Positions 35,068 through 45,300 of a stretch of DNA of 64,000 nucleotides are shown one piece after another (position 1 is the stretch's first letter; each line of letters begins with the position of its first letter). The DNA comes from Planctomycetota bacterium. Its GTDB lineage: Bacteria > Planctomycetota > Planctomycetia > Pirellulales > Pirellulaceae. The translations under genes were made by a program, and so were the position numbers. Below the pieces are notes generated by a model. That model had not been told where the DNA came from, made no database searches, and saw nothing but the letters and a program-made list of their open reading frames with translations. The stretch is from positions 46,153 through 110,152 of the forward strand of contig JABAAE010000010.1 in assembly GCA_014238905.1 (NCBI GenBank), read 5' to 3'.

Positions 35068-35652
35068 CTACTTTCGGACCCCTTCACAATCAATGATGAT
35101 CAAGGCTTGATCACCGATGGCGCCAATGGCTTGCTTGTCGAATCCGTAATCACTGCGCTTTAATGTTATTTCAGTCGAAAACGCGACCCGTTTTACTTTT
35201 CCAAAATCATGTTCCTTCCCACCCATCAAGGTGAGCGTGATCTTGTTGGTCGTGCCATGCATTGTAAAATCACCGGTCACTTCGTAGCCGCCCTTGATGG
35301 GCTTGGTACTGGTGCTCCTGAATTCGATCGTTGGATACTGTTTGGTATCAAAGTAATCCGGCTGTCGAAGATGAGCGTCTCGGGCCTCATTGGCAGTGTC
35401 GATGCTGGCAGCCTGAATCGTCAAATGAAATTTCGATTTGGAAGGATTTTTGCGATCCAACCAGAATTTCCCAGAGACTTCGTTGAAACGTCCGTGGATC
35501 CAACTGATATCAAGATGTCTGGCCTTGAAGCTCACCGATGAATGAACCAAATCATAGTCATATTCGTCCGCACCAAGTGCAGCCTGATGACTACTCAGAA
35601 AAGCGGTCAAGACGATCGCAGAAAGAGTTCCAAGGTTAAATAATTTTTGCAT
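35068..35652 (-). CDS. YceI family periplasmic lipid-binding protein
   Basis: A 194-residue protein with signal peptide (residues 1-27). The mature part is a complete YceI lipocalin-like barrel: VHSSVSFKARHLDISWIHGRF, then DTANEARDAHLRQPDYFDTKQYPTIEFRS, and a final strand ending GVRK. YceI proteins bind isoprenoid quinones or other amphiphiles in the periplasm. The ATG at 35652 was chosen because an AGGGAG site lies 8-13 bases upstream, rather than the TTG one codon earlier. It is cotranscribed with the membrane protein that starts 3 bp after its stop. Confidence 0.9.
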   Translation of the reverse strand: MQKLFNLGTLSAIVLTAFLSSHQAALGADEYDYDLVHSSVSFKARHLDISWIHGRFNEVSGKFWLDRKNPSKSKFHLTIQAASIDTANEARDAHLRQPDYFDTKQYPTIEFRSTSTKPIKGGYEVTGDFTMHGTTNKITLTLMGGKEHDFGKVKRVAFSTEITLKRSDYGFDKQAIGAIGDQALIIIDCEGVRK

Positions 35653-36017
35653 CAAATGCTCCCTAAAAGTGGGTAAAGGAAATTCTGATCAATAAGGAAA
35701 ATGCCAAAGCCTATCGTAAAGGATTCAGAATTCATCGTACAGTAAATTCAATAGATTAGGCTGTCCGCGATTGAAACGTTTGGCTATCGGTTGACAGCGG
35801 TGGCTCACTGGAATCCAACGGTTGATTCACCGAGGTCTGTGGAAATCGGTTCCAACCCGAACAGAATTATGGACTTGGGTTGGAGTTGACGCTGGCTGGC
35901 AGAGGATTCAAAGGCGGGTGGAAAGTCCCTACAGCTTAATTCCCAGAGATGAGCTGTTCAATAGGTTGCCAAACGATAGATCCCTCGATTACCAATGCGA
36001 AGCGCTAACGGTGCGAA
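35653..36017. other. Intergenic region, no gene seen
   Basis: This 365-bp stretch lies upstream of the YceI operon and downstream of the EAL-HDOD gene. A small plus-strand open frame shows no family character. No repeat array or terminator was recognised. Confidence 0.4.
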
Positions 36018-37277
36018 TCAGGAAATCGCCATAACTTTGGCCAGGGTTTGCTGAGCCCAGTCGATCGCTTCTAAATAAGCGTTGCGGATTGCGCCGGCGT
36101 CCAGAGGAGGGCAGGAGAGGGCGTCCCAGTCGCCTCTTTCGTAAGCCAGTACGCTGTTCAGGACAATGCCGAGTTTGCCCGCACCAGAGCGAATGGAATC
36201 TTCAATCTCTTTGCTCAAGGGGACCATCTCCAAGGCTTCGTCCATGGGAAGGTCGAGCAGTGCGTCCAATCCTGAAAACAACCCCGCCATGAAAAACGTT
36301 TCGGTTTTGCCATGGTTCATTTGGGTCGCCAGCAGCTCCGCCATTTTTCCTCGAATCAAAAGGGTTTGAACGAGGGCTTCGGGCTTGTTTCCAGCCGCCG
36401 ACGAAATGGCCGTCAAACTGCAAATCGTCTTGATTTGCCGAATGCCAACCAGTGTCACGGCGTGTTGAATGGACTCAATTTCCCGCGCGAACCCATGAAA
36501 GGCAGAATTAGCGTAACGCAGAAGTTTGTACGCGAGAACGGGTTCAGTCTGGATTATGTCGGAAATTTCATTTAAGGAAACCGACGGGTTTTGAATTTGC
36601 GAAACCAATCGCATCATGGTGACTTTATTGGTCGGCAGCTTTTTGCCTTTGACGATCGTCGGTCGTGAAAAAAAATAGCCCTGAAAGTAATCAAACCCAA
36701 GCTTCTTGCAGGTTTCAAATTCTTCCTCGGTTTCCACCTTTTCGGCGAGCAACTGCAAGTCATGTTTTTTTAGTAGGCTGACCTGGTTGGCCAGTCCGTC
36801 AGTCGGGACCAGGGGAAGATCCACTTTGACGATATGGGCTAATTCGACTAATGGAAGGAGTTCCGGTCGGTAAACAAAATCGTCCAGAGCGATGGTGTAG
36901 CCGACATCCTGTAATTCTGAAACCGCATCCAAAACGTCGGGTGTCGGGCGAACATCCTCGAGGATCTCAATGACGACCCGCTCTTTTGGTAAGGAAAAGC
37001 AGTGCCCGTGCAGGAGAAAGTTTTCGCTGACGTTGATGAACGCCGGTAAGCAGCCGACGATTCGTTCCAAACCAATTTCAGCAAAGGTATTCAGGCACAA
37101 TTCCGCAGTAGCACGTTCACCATCGATGATTTTGGCGACGTTTTCTTCGCTTGACCGAAACAAGAGTTCGAAAGCATGCGTCTTCAAGTCAGACGTGTAA
37201 ATCGGTTGCCTGCCGACATAAACGGTGGAGGTGAGATCCGCTTTTTGCTGATTGGAGCTGGAAGCCAATTCGCTCAT
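36018..37277 (-). CDS. EAL-HDOD (YuxH-type) signalling protein
   Basis: A 419-residue cytosolic regulator. Residues about 20-210 form a modified EAL domain of the YuxH type (VGRQPIYTSDLKTHAFELLFR; LDDFVYRPE; VKVDL; AEKVETEEEFE; FQGYFFSRP). The canonical EAL motif is replaced by FELLFR, as in this class, so c-di-GMP hydrolysis is unlikely. Residues about 215-410 are an HDOD domain, found in signalling proteins linked to chemotaxis, DNA damage and motility. It probably acts as a protein-binding hub or c-di-GMP sensor. It has no tight operon partner. Confidence 0.88.
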   Translation of the reverse strand: MSELASSSNQQKADLTSTVYVGRQPIYTSDLKTHAFELLFRSSEENVAKIIDGERATAELCLNTFAEIGLERIVGCLPAFINVSENFLLHGHCFSLPKERVVIEILEDVRPTPDVLDAVSELQDVGYTIALDDFVYRPELLPLVELAHIVKVDLPLVPTDGLANQVSLLKKHDLQLLAEKVETEEEFETCKKLGFDYFQGYFFSRPTIVKGKKLPTNKVTMMRLVSQIQNPSVSLNEISDIIQTEPVLAYKLLRYANSAFHGFAREIESIQHAVTLVGIRQIKTICSLTAISSAAGNKPEALVQTLLIRGKMAELLATQMNHGKTETFFMAGLFSGLDALLDLPMDEALEMVPLSKEIEDSIRSGAGKLGIVLNSVLAYERGDWDALSCPPLDAGAIRNAYLEAIDWAQQTLAKVMAIS

Positions 37278-37537
37278 TTTCTCGGTTCACTTGAAAACGG
37301 TAAGATCAGGTGCTAGGAAAATTGTAGGTCAAGGTTTATCGGGAAAGTGGATTTATTATCAATCGCGGGGCGGTCGTTTTATCGATAGCAATGGTATTAT
37401 CGATTCATCTGTTAATTTCCTTTGTCGCTCGTTGAGACGGTCGTTTAGCAATGCTGCGGAAAACGGGCATTGGAATGTGCCTTGGGGCAATTCCTGGCAC
37501 TTGGAAATTGATCGGAAATTCTGGGGAAGCATCATAA

Positions 37538-37597
37538 CGAGGATCAGTGCGAGGATCAGTGCGAGGATCAGTGCGAGGATCAGTGCGAGGATCAGGC
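37538..37597. repeat. 12-bp intergenic tandem repeat array
   Basis: Four perfect 12-bp units (cgaggatcagtg) and a fifth that diverges in its last bases. It lies in the gap between the start of the EAL-HDOD gene (37277) and the 3' end of the metallophosphoesterase pseudogene. Confidence 0.93.
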
Positions 37598-37683
37598 GCA
37601 GGGGTTTGTCGGGACAAGATCGATTATGGGCTGCAATGGCATCTCTTTATGAAGTTGTTTTGAAACGCTCTGAGCCTTCAGTC

Positions 37684-37717
37684 GCCCGGAATCTTCAAAA
37701 GCCCGGAATCTTCAAAA
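37684..37717. repeat. 17-bp direct duplication
   Basis: Two adjacent identical copies of gcccggaatcttcaaaa. A minimal tandem duplication in the same gap as the 12-bp array. Confidence 0.85.
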
Positions 37718-37855
37718 ACCTTGGGCCGTCAGTAGACGGTGTCAGGTGCAGATGGGGTCTCATCGGATGCTACCTTCAAGCGGGATTTTATTTTGAGGCA
37801 CCTGTTGGTGCCGGTCCGGGAGGTTTTCTAGAACGGCGTGCCGGCGTGCTAGGGG

Positions 37856-38480
37856 TTAAATCAACCATGCCAATCGCCCTCCTGCCTTTTTCAACTGAAA
37901 CTGTTTGTAGAGTTTGCCGGTTACTGTCAGGGATTTGAAGTCAAGGTGATCTTGGATGACCGTCACGAGTTGGTAAAGTTGGGTACGCTCCCCCCTCGTT
38001 GCATCACGGTCTGTTTTTCTACTGAGTCCCTTTTGGGGCCACTCACAGAAAACGCAAAAACGGTTCCGTTTTGGTGATGGGGAGAAGTCCCGGCAATCTC
38101 CTTCTGCAGACGCATCTGGTATGTCCTGGAGGATTTGTTGGAGCCAGTTGTCTTTGGCAGGAATGCCTCGATTGGTGTGCAGAGAAACCAATCGAGTTCT
38201 GGGCATGTCCGAAATAAACAAATGAAAATGGAGAGGCGGTGCGTGCGGCAGTGGTGGATTCGTACCATTTACTGAATTTTTTTTTGCTACCGACGCGAGA
38301 GAGGTACTGCGTGGCCGGATTGAGGTTTTCAAAAGTGGCTGTTAAAAAAAAGGCTTCTTCATTCTTCGGTTGAATTTTCTGCGAGATCGCCTCCACCCGA
38401 ACCGACGAGGGCTGACCATCGGGCCGGCTGACTTGAAGTTTTGTTCCGCATACGAGTAGGGCGCTTCTGGGATTTAGCAA
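37856..38480 (-). pseudogene. Decayed purple-acid-phosphatase-type metallophosphoesterase gene
   Basis: Recognisable blocks of one metallophosphoesterase are scattered over three minus-strand frames. First frame (38043-38480): a fibronectin-like N-terminal part (FLTATFENLNPATQYLSRVG) leading to FSFVYFGHAQNS, where the expected first metal ligand Asp is His. Second frame (from about 38200): LVSLHTNRGIPAKDNWLQQIL. Third frame: NGTVFAFSVSGPK, then back to the second frame for ERTQLYQLVTVIQDHLDF to the end at 37856. The stretches that should carry the GD, GNH and GHDH motifs are gone. At least two large deletions and two frame changes are needed, so no active enzyme can be made. Confidence 0.85.
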
Positions 38481-39013
38481 GGAATTGACTATGGGGGGAA
38501 TCCGCTAATGGTGAGGGCTGGCAATCTGTCTCTGGAGCTTGGTTGATTGTTTCGCGCTGGCGGCGTCAAAAGAACGGTCATCTACAATCCTGCCCAACCG
38601 AAAGTGATTCCGGGGTTTCAGGTACTCGCCCGCTCGGTTTCATGCGGTCTGGTGGTTGACGATATCAGCTAACTTTTGGGGTTGGTGGAACAGAAATGCT
38701 TGCCAAAAAATGAAACTTCGTAAAGAAACCGTCCATTGACCCACCAGATTTGATCGCGTTGAGTTATCCGAAGAAACGCCGTTGGGAACGCCAGTTGATC
38801 GATGTGGTTGGTCCGGTAGGGGCTGGCAGTCTGCTTTTTAAGCCGGGATTGATCGGAAGCCGCATCAGGGTCGTTGGTCGCGGACAACCTGTGCCTCCAA
38901 TTTCGGGTATCAAATCCATAAGGAACCCAAATCAGTGATTGTTTGCCCTGCCTCCCGGAAGTTGGGCAACCGGATTATGATGGGGCGTTCGTTCTTGATC
39001 ATGGTCATAAAAA
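38481..39013. other. Intergenic region, no gene seen
   Basis: This 533-bp region lies upstream of both the pseudogene (minus) and the pseudouridine synthase (plus). Short frames on both strands lack family character. It may hold more decayed sequence of the phosphoesterase but nothing can be identified with confidence. Confidence 0.4.
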
Positions 39014-39991
39014 ATGCCGCCGGTACACACTTTTCAAATAGCCGATGACCAACTCCCCACGGTTCTCACAGCGTTGCGGAAATGTTTGCCTGAGAAAACC
39101 TCTTGGTCAGAGGTTCGTAAATTGCTCCGTGGACGACTTGTCGCCATAGGCGGCGTCCTCTGCGTTGACGAAGGACGGCGTTTGACAATTGGCGAGGAAC
39201 TATCCGTTTGGGGACGGCCGTTTCCGATTCCCCCCCAAGAAAAAGACGTTTCGATAAAATTCGTTGATGATGACCTGATTGTTGTGGAAAAACCTTCTGG
39301 GATGGAAACACTACGCAGGAAATCAGATTTGGGTTGGTCTTGGGCACGCAAGAACCAGCAGCCGACGCTCGATGAATGTGTTCCCCGCTTAATGGGCCAA
39401 CACGCAGCCCGAAGAAAGAAAACAAAAAGTAAGACGCAGAGACTCCCGCGTTTGTACCCGGTTCATCGTCTCGATCGCGATTCCAGCGGGCTGATTGTAT
39501 TTGCCCGCAATACGAAAGCTCAAACCGGATTGATCGGGCAGTTTGCTGATCACGCTGCTGTCAGGAAATATTTGGCGTTGATTCCTGGTCGGATCAGGGA
39601 TCAAACGGTGGATTCTTTTTTGATTCGCGATCGTGGTGATGGTCTGCGTGGGAGTACTACCGATCAGGGGGTCGGGAAGCAGGCGGTCAGCCATTTTCAT
39701 CACCTTGACGAAATTGGCCCCTACAGCGAATTGGAATGTGTTCTTGAAACGGGCCGGACTAATCAGATCCGGATTCATTTAGCAGAGCTGGGGAATCCCA
39801 TTTGTGGAGATATTAAGTACCGCGGACCGTTTGGTGTTCCGGCGATCGAGGACCAGAGTAAGGCACGCCGCTTGGCACTGCACGCTACGCAATTGAAGAT
39901 CGTTCAACCGACGACCGGCAAACCACTTGTTTTTGAGGCACAATGGCCACCGGATATGATTCATTTTCTTTCCCGGCTTCGCAGTCTTTAG
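39014..39991 (+). CDS. RluA-family pseudouridine synthase
   Basis: A 325-residue RNA-modifying enzyme that isomerises uridine in rRNA or tRNA. Residues 1-75 form an S4-like RNA-binding part (KCLPEKTSWSEVRKLLRGRLVAIGG); the catalytic domain (about 80-310) holds VHRLDRDSSGLIVFARN with the catalytic Asp, and ETGRTNQIRIHLAELGNPICGD. An insertion of basic residues (about 115-140, ARRKKTKSKTQR) is unusual. The exact target (RluA, C or D type) cannot be told from sequence. Confidence 0.9.
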   Translation: MPPVHTFQIADDQLPTVLTALRKCLPEKTSWSEVRKLLRGRLVAIGGVLCVDEGRRLTIGEELSVWGRPFPIPPQEKDVSIKFVDDDLIVVEKPSGMETLRRKSDLGWSWARKNQQPTLDECVPRLMGQHAARRKKTKSKTQRLPRLYPVHRLDRDSSGLIVFARNTKAQTGLIGQFADHAAVRKYLALIPGRIRDQTVDSFLIRDRGDGLRGSTTDQGVGKQAVSHFHHLDEIGPYSELECVLETGRTNQIRIHLAELGNPICGDIKYRGPFGVPAIEDQSKARRLALHATQLKIVQPTTGKPLVFEAQWPPDMIHFLSRLRSL

Positions 39992-40097
39992 TCGCCTGGC
40001 TGCCGAGAGGGTTTTGAAGAAGATCGCCGAAAAAAAGGTGAGACCAGAGGAATTGCGATCAACGGCCATGAAATGGCATTGAAAACAGTTTGCTCTT

Positions 40098-41282
40098 TCA
40101 GGATTTGTCCGTTGCTCTTTTGATTTGCCCTCGGCCAAATTGATCTCCAACGGAGAGGATTTTTTTTCCGTCAGTTGTTTCTCCGTCGATGAATTGAACT
40201 TCGAGAATTTTTTCGCTTTCCACGGCTCGTCCTTTTTCGTCGGTAAGACTGCCAATGATCTTGTGTGTACGGGTGTCGATGGCTTGTCCGGTAGATGGCC
40301 AGCCGATTTTTCCGTCAAGACTGAATGTTATCCATCCGGGTTGTCCTCGCAGCTTGATGCTGTGCTGAAGGGTGGGTGGGGAATTTGTTGAATCGAAGAT
40401 GTGGACCATCGAATTGAAACCATCGGACACCCAGATTTGTCGCTGGTCGGGAGTCATTCCGATACCGTGACTCGGGCATCCGTGGCGGAGCGGTTTTCCT
40501 CTGGGAACCTCCCTCACCTCGACTCGATGTAGCTTTTTTCCAGTCTTGAGATCACCGATTTCAAACCCCAGTAATCCGTTGACGTTGACATAGACCAAAG
40601 AGCTGTCCCCGTTGACGGTGAATGGGCGAATGGAACCACTAAACGGCCCGACTTTTCGCAGAATTTTGTGGGTTTTTGCGTCGGCAACGGTTAAATAGGA
40701 ACTGCCCAAACCGGCGAGGTAGGCTTCTCGACCGTCTACCGAAAACACGGTGTTATGAGCGCGGCTGTTGGTGACAACTTCTGTACTGATGGAACCATTC
40801 TCGGCATTCACAACGTACCAACGGTCTTTTTCAAAAGAGGGCTGGTAAATAATCGAGCCATCGGGCGACATGGACATCCTGTCGCATCCGAGCGGAAATT
40901 CCCGTTGCCACAGGATTTTGTCGGTTAACAGGTCAAGGCAAATTAAATGGCGAATCGTACTCAGGTAGATTCTACCTGTTCTGGCATTGCCGCAGATGCC
41001 CTTGATGTTCAACGGGTTGCCACGTTGGTCGGTCCCGTAGCCCTTGAGGGAAATTCGGCGAATAAATTGATGATCATTGTCGACGTCAAAGACAAGAACG
41101 CCGTGACCTCCATACTGCAGGTAGTTTCGTATACCCGGTGACGCAACATAGAGTAATCTCCGGATTTGTTGATCGGAGGATTCCAGCGAGTTCGGTGGAT
41201 GGTCCGCCGAACAAGGTGTTGAAATCGCATTGCCTGCCAGGAAAAGAAACAGCGCGAACAGCGGTTGAATCGGAAGCATCAT
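40098..41282 (-). CDS. Exported YncE-like beta-propeller protein
   Basis: A 394-residue protein with signal peptide (residues 1-26). The rest is a seven-bladed YncE/WD40-like propeller with repeated strands such as LLYVASPG, VLVFDVDNDHQFIRRI, AYLAGLGSSYLTVADAKTHK and IWVSDGFNSMVHIFDS. No catalytic residues are evident; such proteins often bind partners or redox cofactors in the periplasm. It follows the DUF1080 gene by 85 bp on the same strand, with a GC-rich hairpin in between. Annotated start is the first of two adjacent ATGs. Confidence 0.85.
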   Translation of the reverse strand: MMLPIQPLFALFLFLAGNAISTPCSADHPPNSLESSDQQIRRLLYVASPGIRNYLQYGGHGVLVFDVDNDHQFIRRISLKGYGTDQRGNPLNIKGICGNARTGRIYLSTIRHLICLDLLTDKILWQREFPLGCDRMSMSPDGSIIYQPSFEKDRWYVVNAENGSISTEVVTNSRAHNTVFSVDGREAYLAGLGSSYLTVADAKTHKILRKVGPFSGSIRPFTVNGDSSLVYVNVNGLLGFEIGDLKTGKKLHRVEVREVPRGKPLRHGCPSHGIGMTPDQRQIWVSDGFNSMVHIFDSTNSPPTLQHSIKLRGQPGWITFSLDGKIGWPSTGQAIDTRTHKIIGSLTDEKGRAVESEKILEVQFIDGETTDGKKILSVGDQFGRGQIKRATDKS

Positions 41283-41367
41283 GCGAAATAAAACGGCTGG
41301 GCTGGCACCCAGTCCCAGGAGTGGGGGTTGGAGAATGAGCGTTTTTGTTGGGTCAAACCGAGTCGTT

Positions 41368-42084
41368 TTACTTTTCGATTTTTAGAGGAAGTAGCTTGAC
41401 GTTTTTGTACCAAACCTTGTGGCCATGATCCTGGAATCCAAGATAACCTTTTCGTGAAAAATCCTTGACCGCCCTGGGCTTCCCTTTGAGCTTATATTTG
41501 TGCTTTTTGCCGTCGGTACTGAAGCCGGGTTTGGTAAATTGATCACAATTCATACTGGCCACTTTTTCGCCGTTGAGGGTGACGTCGATGTAGGGTCCAT
41601 AGCATCGGATTTCCATCGAATTCCATTGGCCGACTTCTTTTCCATTGTTTTTCGTTGTGGCCACCAGATCATAGATGGCGCCGAATTGGTGCTTGCCGAC
41701 ACCTTTGCCGCTCATGACCTGGATTTCGAATCCAGTGTGAACTGGATTGGTGGGTTCCTCAATACGAAAGAAAATGCCGGAGTTGCAGCGGGGATCTTCC
41801 CAGCGGACGTCACATTTCAGGACAAAATTTTCAAACTGTTTTTCATGGATGATGATGTAACCGCCGGAACGATAGGGAACCAAAGCGCCGTCTTCCACCT
41901 TGGTGGCAATCGGTTTTCCATTGTTACATTTCCAGCCCGTTAAATCTTTGCCGTTAAACAGGAGTTGCCATCCCTTTTGTTTCTCGGCTGGAGTCAATTG
42001 GTTGTCTTCGGCCGCAGAAGGGGAAATAAAACAGAACAGCAACCCACAGAAGATGGATTGAATCAGGGTGTGCATGGGTTTCAT
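41368..42084 (-). CDS. DUF1080 (3-keto-disaccharide hydrolase-type) exported protein
   Basis: A 238-residue protein with signal peptide (residues 1-25). It is a single DUF1080 jelly roll: GWQLLFNGKDLTGWKCNNGKP at the start, NFVLKCDVRWEDPRCNSGIFFR in the middle and GYLGFQDHGHKVWYKNVKLLPL at the end. Members are found with 3-keto-sugar pathways and planctomycete secreted proteins; some hydrolyse 3-keto-glycosides. The catalytic residues are not established here. A Gfo/Idh/MocA protein, often paired with DUF1080, lies some kilobases upstream on the same strand. Confidence 0.9.
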   Translation of the reverse strand: MKPMHTLIQSIFCGLLFCFISPSAAEDNQLTPAEKQKGWQLLFNGKDLTGWKCNNGKPIATKVEDGALVPYRSGGYIIIHEKQFENFVLKCDVRWEDPRCNSGIFFRIEEPTNPVHTGFEIQVMSGKGVGKHQFGAIYDLVATTKNNGKEVGQWNSMEIRCYGPYIDVTLNGEKVASMNCDQFTKPGFSTDGKKHKYKLKGKPRAVKDFSRKGYLGFQDHGHKVWYKNVKLLPLKIEK

Positions 42085-42348
42085 GAATTCGTCTCAAACT
42101 GAGCGGGAAGGAACAACCGTAGTCTATCAGGTTGGAGAGGCAAATTGCAGACCGTCCGAAGAGCAGGGAATTGGCTCCCGGGCAATGTCTGAGATGATAG
42201 GGTTCGTGCGGCCATCACCGTTACGCAATGACAACAAACCTGTCAATTTTTCCGCTGTGTCCCTAGGTAACCCTCTAGATTGAGGGGCAGAGGTCTAAAG
42301 AGGGGTGAGCAACGAATGGGTATCGGTTCTCAGCAGGATCGACGGTGG

Positions 42349-45300
42349 TCAAACGACCTTGTGGAAGTCGGGGTGTGGCTGGTCTTCGGTCAAGGACCGT
42401 AGCAGCTCTTCCAGTCGATTCAATTCGTATTTCATCTCTTCAAAATAGGACTCGCAATCCCCCAGTTTTCCTTCAGCTGCCGATTTTTCCAGTTGTGAGA
42501 TGGCCTCGAATGCTCTGGTTGCACAGAAGATTCCGACAGACCCTCTTAACGTATGAGCAGCGGTTTTCACGGCCTGGCAGTTTAACGAATCAATTGCGTT
42601 GGCAATTTGGTCGGTCAATTTGGTAGTTTCGGTAAGGTGGATTTGAATCAGTTCCAACAGAAGCTCACGATCCCCGTCGACCTGTTGCAGCGCATTCTCG
42701 TAATTGAAGATCGTGTTGTTGATGTTGATCTGGTTTTCTGATTCCTGGCTTGCCTGCAGGTCGGAATTCTCAAGAACTTTTTTGATTTCGGCGACTAGTT
42801 TGTCCTGGGCGACCGGTTTGGTGACATAGCCGTCCATGCCGACATCCAGACATCTTTCTGCATCACCTTTCATCGCGTGGGCGGTCATTGCGATAATGGG
42901 CGTACGGTGGCCTGATAGTCGTTCGAGTTTTCGAATTTGTTTGGTCGCCTCCAGTCCATCGATCCCCGGCATTTGGATATCCATCAGGATCAAATCAATG
43001 TCGTTGTTCTGGTACACCTGAATTGCTTCGATTCCAGTATTGGCAAGTTGAATCGAGTGTCCCTGCTTTTCCAGCAAGCGGCTGGCGAAGCGTTGATTGA
43101 CGAGGTGATCCTCGACCAACAGGATCTTCAACGATCGGATTTTTCTGTTTGTTGCGGCGGGGTAAGGTTGGGAAGTCGGTTTTTGGGTAATTGGATTGTC
43201 CAATACCTGGTTTTCGACTTCGAACTTGCAATTGAAGTTGAAAGTTGAACCACGGCCTTCCTGACTGTTCACCCAGATACGGCCTCCCAATAACTGTACT
43301 AACTGCGAACAGATCGCCAATCCAAGTCCTGTGCCACCGTAGGTCCTCGTGTTTGAAGTGTCGGCCTGACTGAACGGCTCGAAAATGGCCGCCTGTTTTT
43401 TTTCTGAAATACCGATGCCGGTGTCGGTGATTTGAAAAAGCACCATCATGCCATCGCGTGATCGCCGATCTCGGATGGCTTTCAGTGTTACCGATCCGTT
43501 AGCTGTGAACTTGATGGCATTTCCCACAAGGTTGACAATCACCTGGCGTAAACGGTGATTGTCACCAACCAGCCGATCGGGGAGGTCGCTGGCAACTTCC
43601 CAAGCAACCTTCAGACCTTTTTGTTCTGCGCGGCAACTGAGTGTTTTGAAAATCCCGTCGATGGTTTTCTTTAGTGAAAAAGGGCGGTCTTCCAATTCCA
43701 GTTTACCCGCTTCGATTTTTGAGAAATCGAGAATGTCGTTGACAATTTCCAGAAGTGCGTCACCTGATTCCTTCACGATTTCCAGGTATTCTCGTTGTTC
43801 TCCTGTCAGCGTGGTGTCCAGCGCAAGATCGGCCATGCCGATAATCCCATTCATGGGCGTTCTGATTTCGTGGCTCATGTTGGCCAAGAACTCACTTTTG
43901 GCGAGGTTAGCTGCTTCGGCTGATTCTTTGGCCGCCTTTAAAGCGGAATCCTGACGTTTCCGTTCGGTGATTTCGTGTGTGATGGCCAATTGAACGGTAT
44001 CACCTTCCTTGGTTTTAATGGGAACCGCATTGGTTTCCATGTATCGCCGGGTTCCCTTCATCCCGATGATTTCAAATTGCATCCTTCCCCGGCTCCCGCG
44101 GCAAACATCTTCGTTTAGACGCCGGAATTGGTCCCGATATTCATCTGCAATTATCGGATAGACACAGGTGCCTCGGATCTCGTCGAGGGAGTCGACCTCG
44201 ATGTAGGATAAACCTGCTGAATTCATTTGCAGTAGTCGACCCTCAGCGTCGATTAGTTTGACGCATTCGGGGGTCGCTTCAATCATCGCCCGCATTTGGA
44301 ATTCGCTATCGATGAGCGCTTTTTTGGCGATTTCAAGTTTTTGGGCTGTTTCTTTTTCGTTGTTGATGTCCGTTAACGAACCTGCCATTCGTTGGATATT
44401 TCCTGTTTGGTCCCAAATTCCCTTGCCTCTTGCACGAAACCAGCGGAACTCACCAGATTTGCATTTCAGCCGAATGTCGATTTCGCAGGATGTTCGGTTG
44501 TTTAGATGATCTTGTAGGACCGATAAAACCTGTTGCTGGTCGTCGGCATGCAAGAGTGTTTGCCAGGATTCGACTGGGCCGTTGAGTTGCTCCGGTTGGT
44601 AACCCAGCAGTTCCTTGACACGCGGTGCAAGAAAGACGGTGTTGGTGACCTTGTTCCAGTCCCAGATTCCGTCATTCGAGCCAGCCACACAAAGATGGAA
44701 TCGCTGCTCGCTTTGTTGCAGCGCTTCTTCGGCGTTTTTTAGTTTGCTGATGTCTTGAACAATGCCCGTAAACAGATGTAGCTCACGGTGGAAAAACTCG
44801 TTGAGTGCGATTTCGGCGGGAAAAGTCGTCCCGTCCTTGCGGATCGCGATCACTTCTCGTATCGCATTATTTTCCTGATCGATGTTGGGGGCCAGAAACC
44901 GAAGCCAATTCCCTTCCAGGTTTTCGGTGGCTGGAATGGGGATGATTTTCCCGATCTGCTTTCCCAGAATTTCCGTCGCTGGATAACCAAAAAGTGTTTC
45001 CGCCGCGGGGTTAACGGATTCAATCGTACCCGCTACGTCAATGGTGAGGATCGCATCGTGCGCCGCATCCAGAGTGGCTCGACCCAGTGACTCCATGGTG
45101 TGTCCTGCTTTGGTACCCGATCGGGAATCTGTCAGGCTACGTGTAATACACCGGCTGTAGAGGAAGTTTTTATTTTGATAATTGGCGTTGGCGTTGATCT
45201 CAACCTCTTGAATGGATCCATCTTTGCGTCGCAATCGTGCCGGATAGCTGTCCAGCGTTTCTCCAGCGGCGAGTCGATGGAGCAGTTCACCGATGACCGG

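Noticed and set aside
41285..41315. GC-rich hairpin followed by a T-rich stretch between DUF1080 and the YncE-like gene
   Set aside because: It lies immediately ahead of the YncE-like start codon, so a terminator role would leave no room for a promoter; not called.
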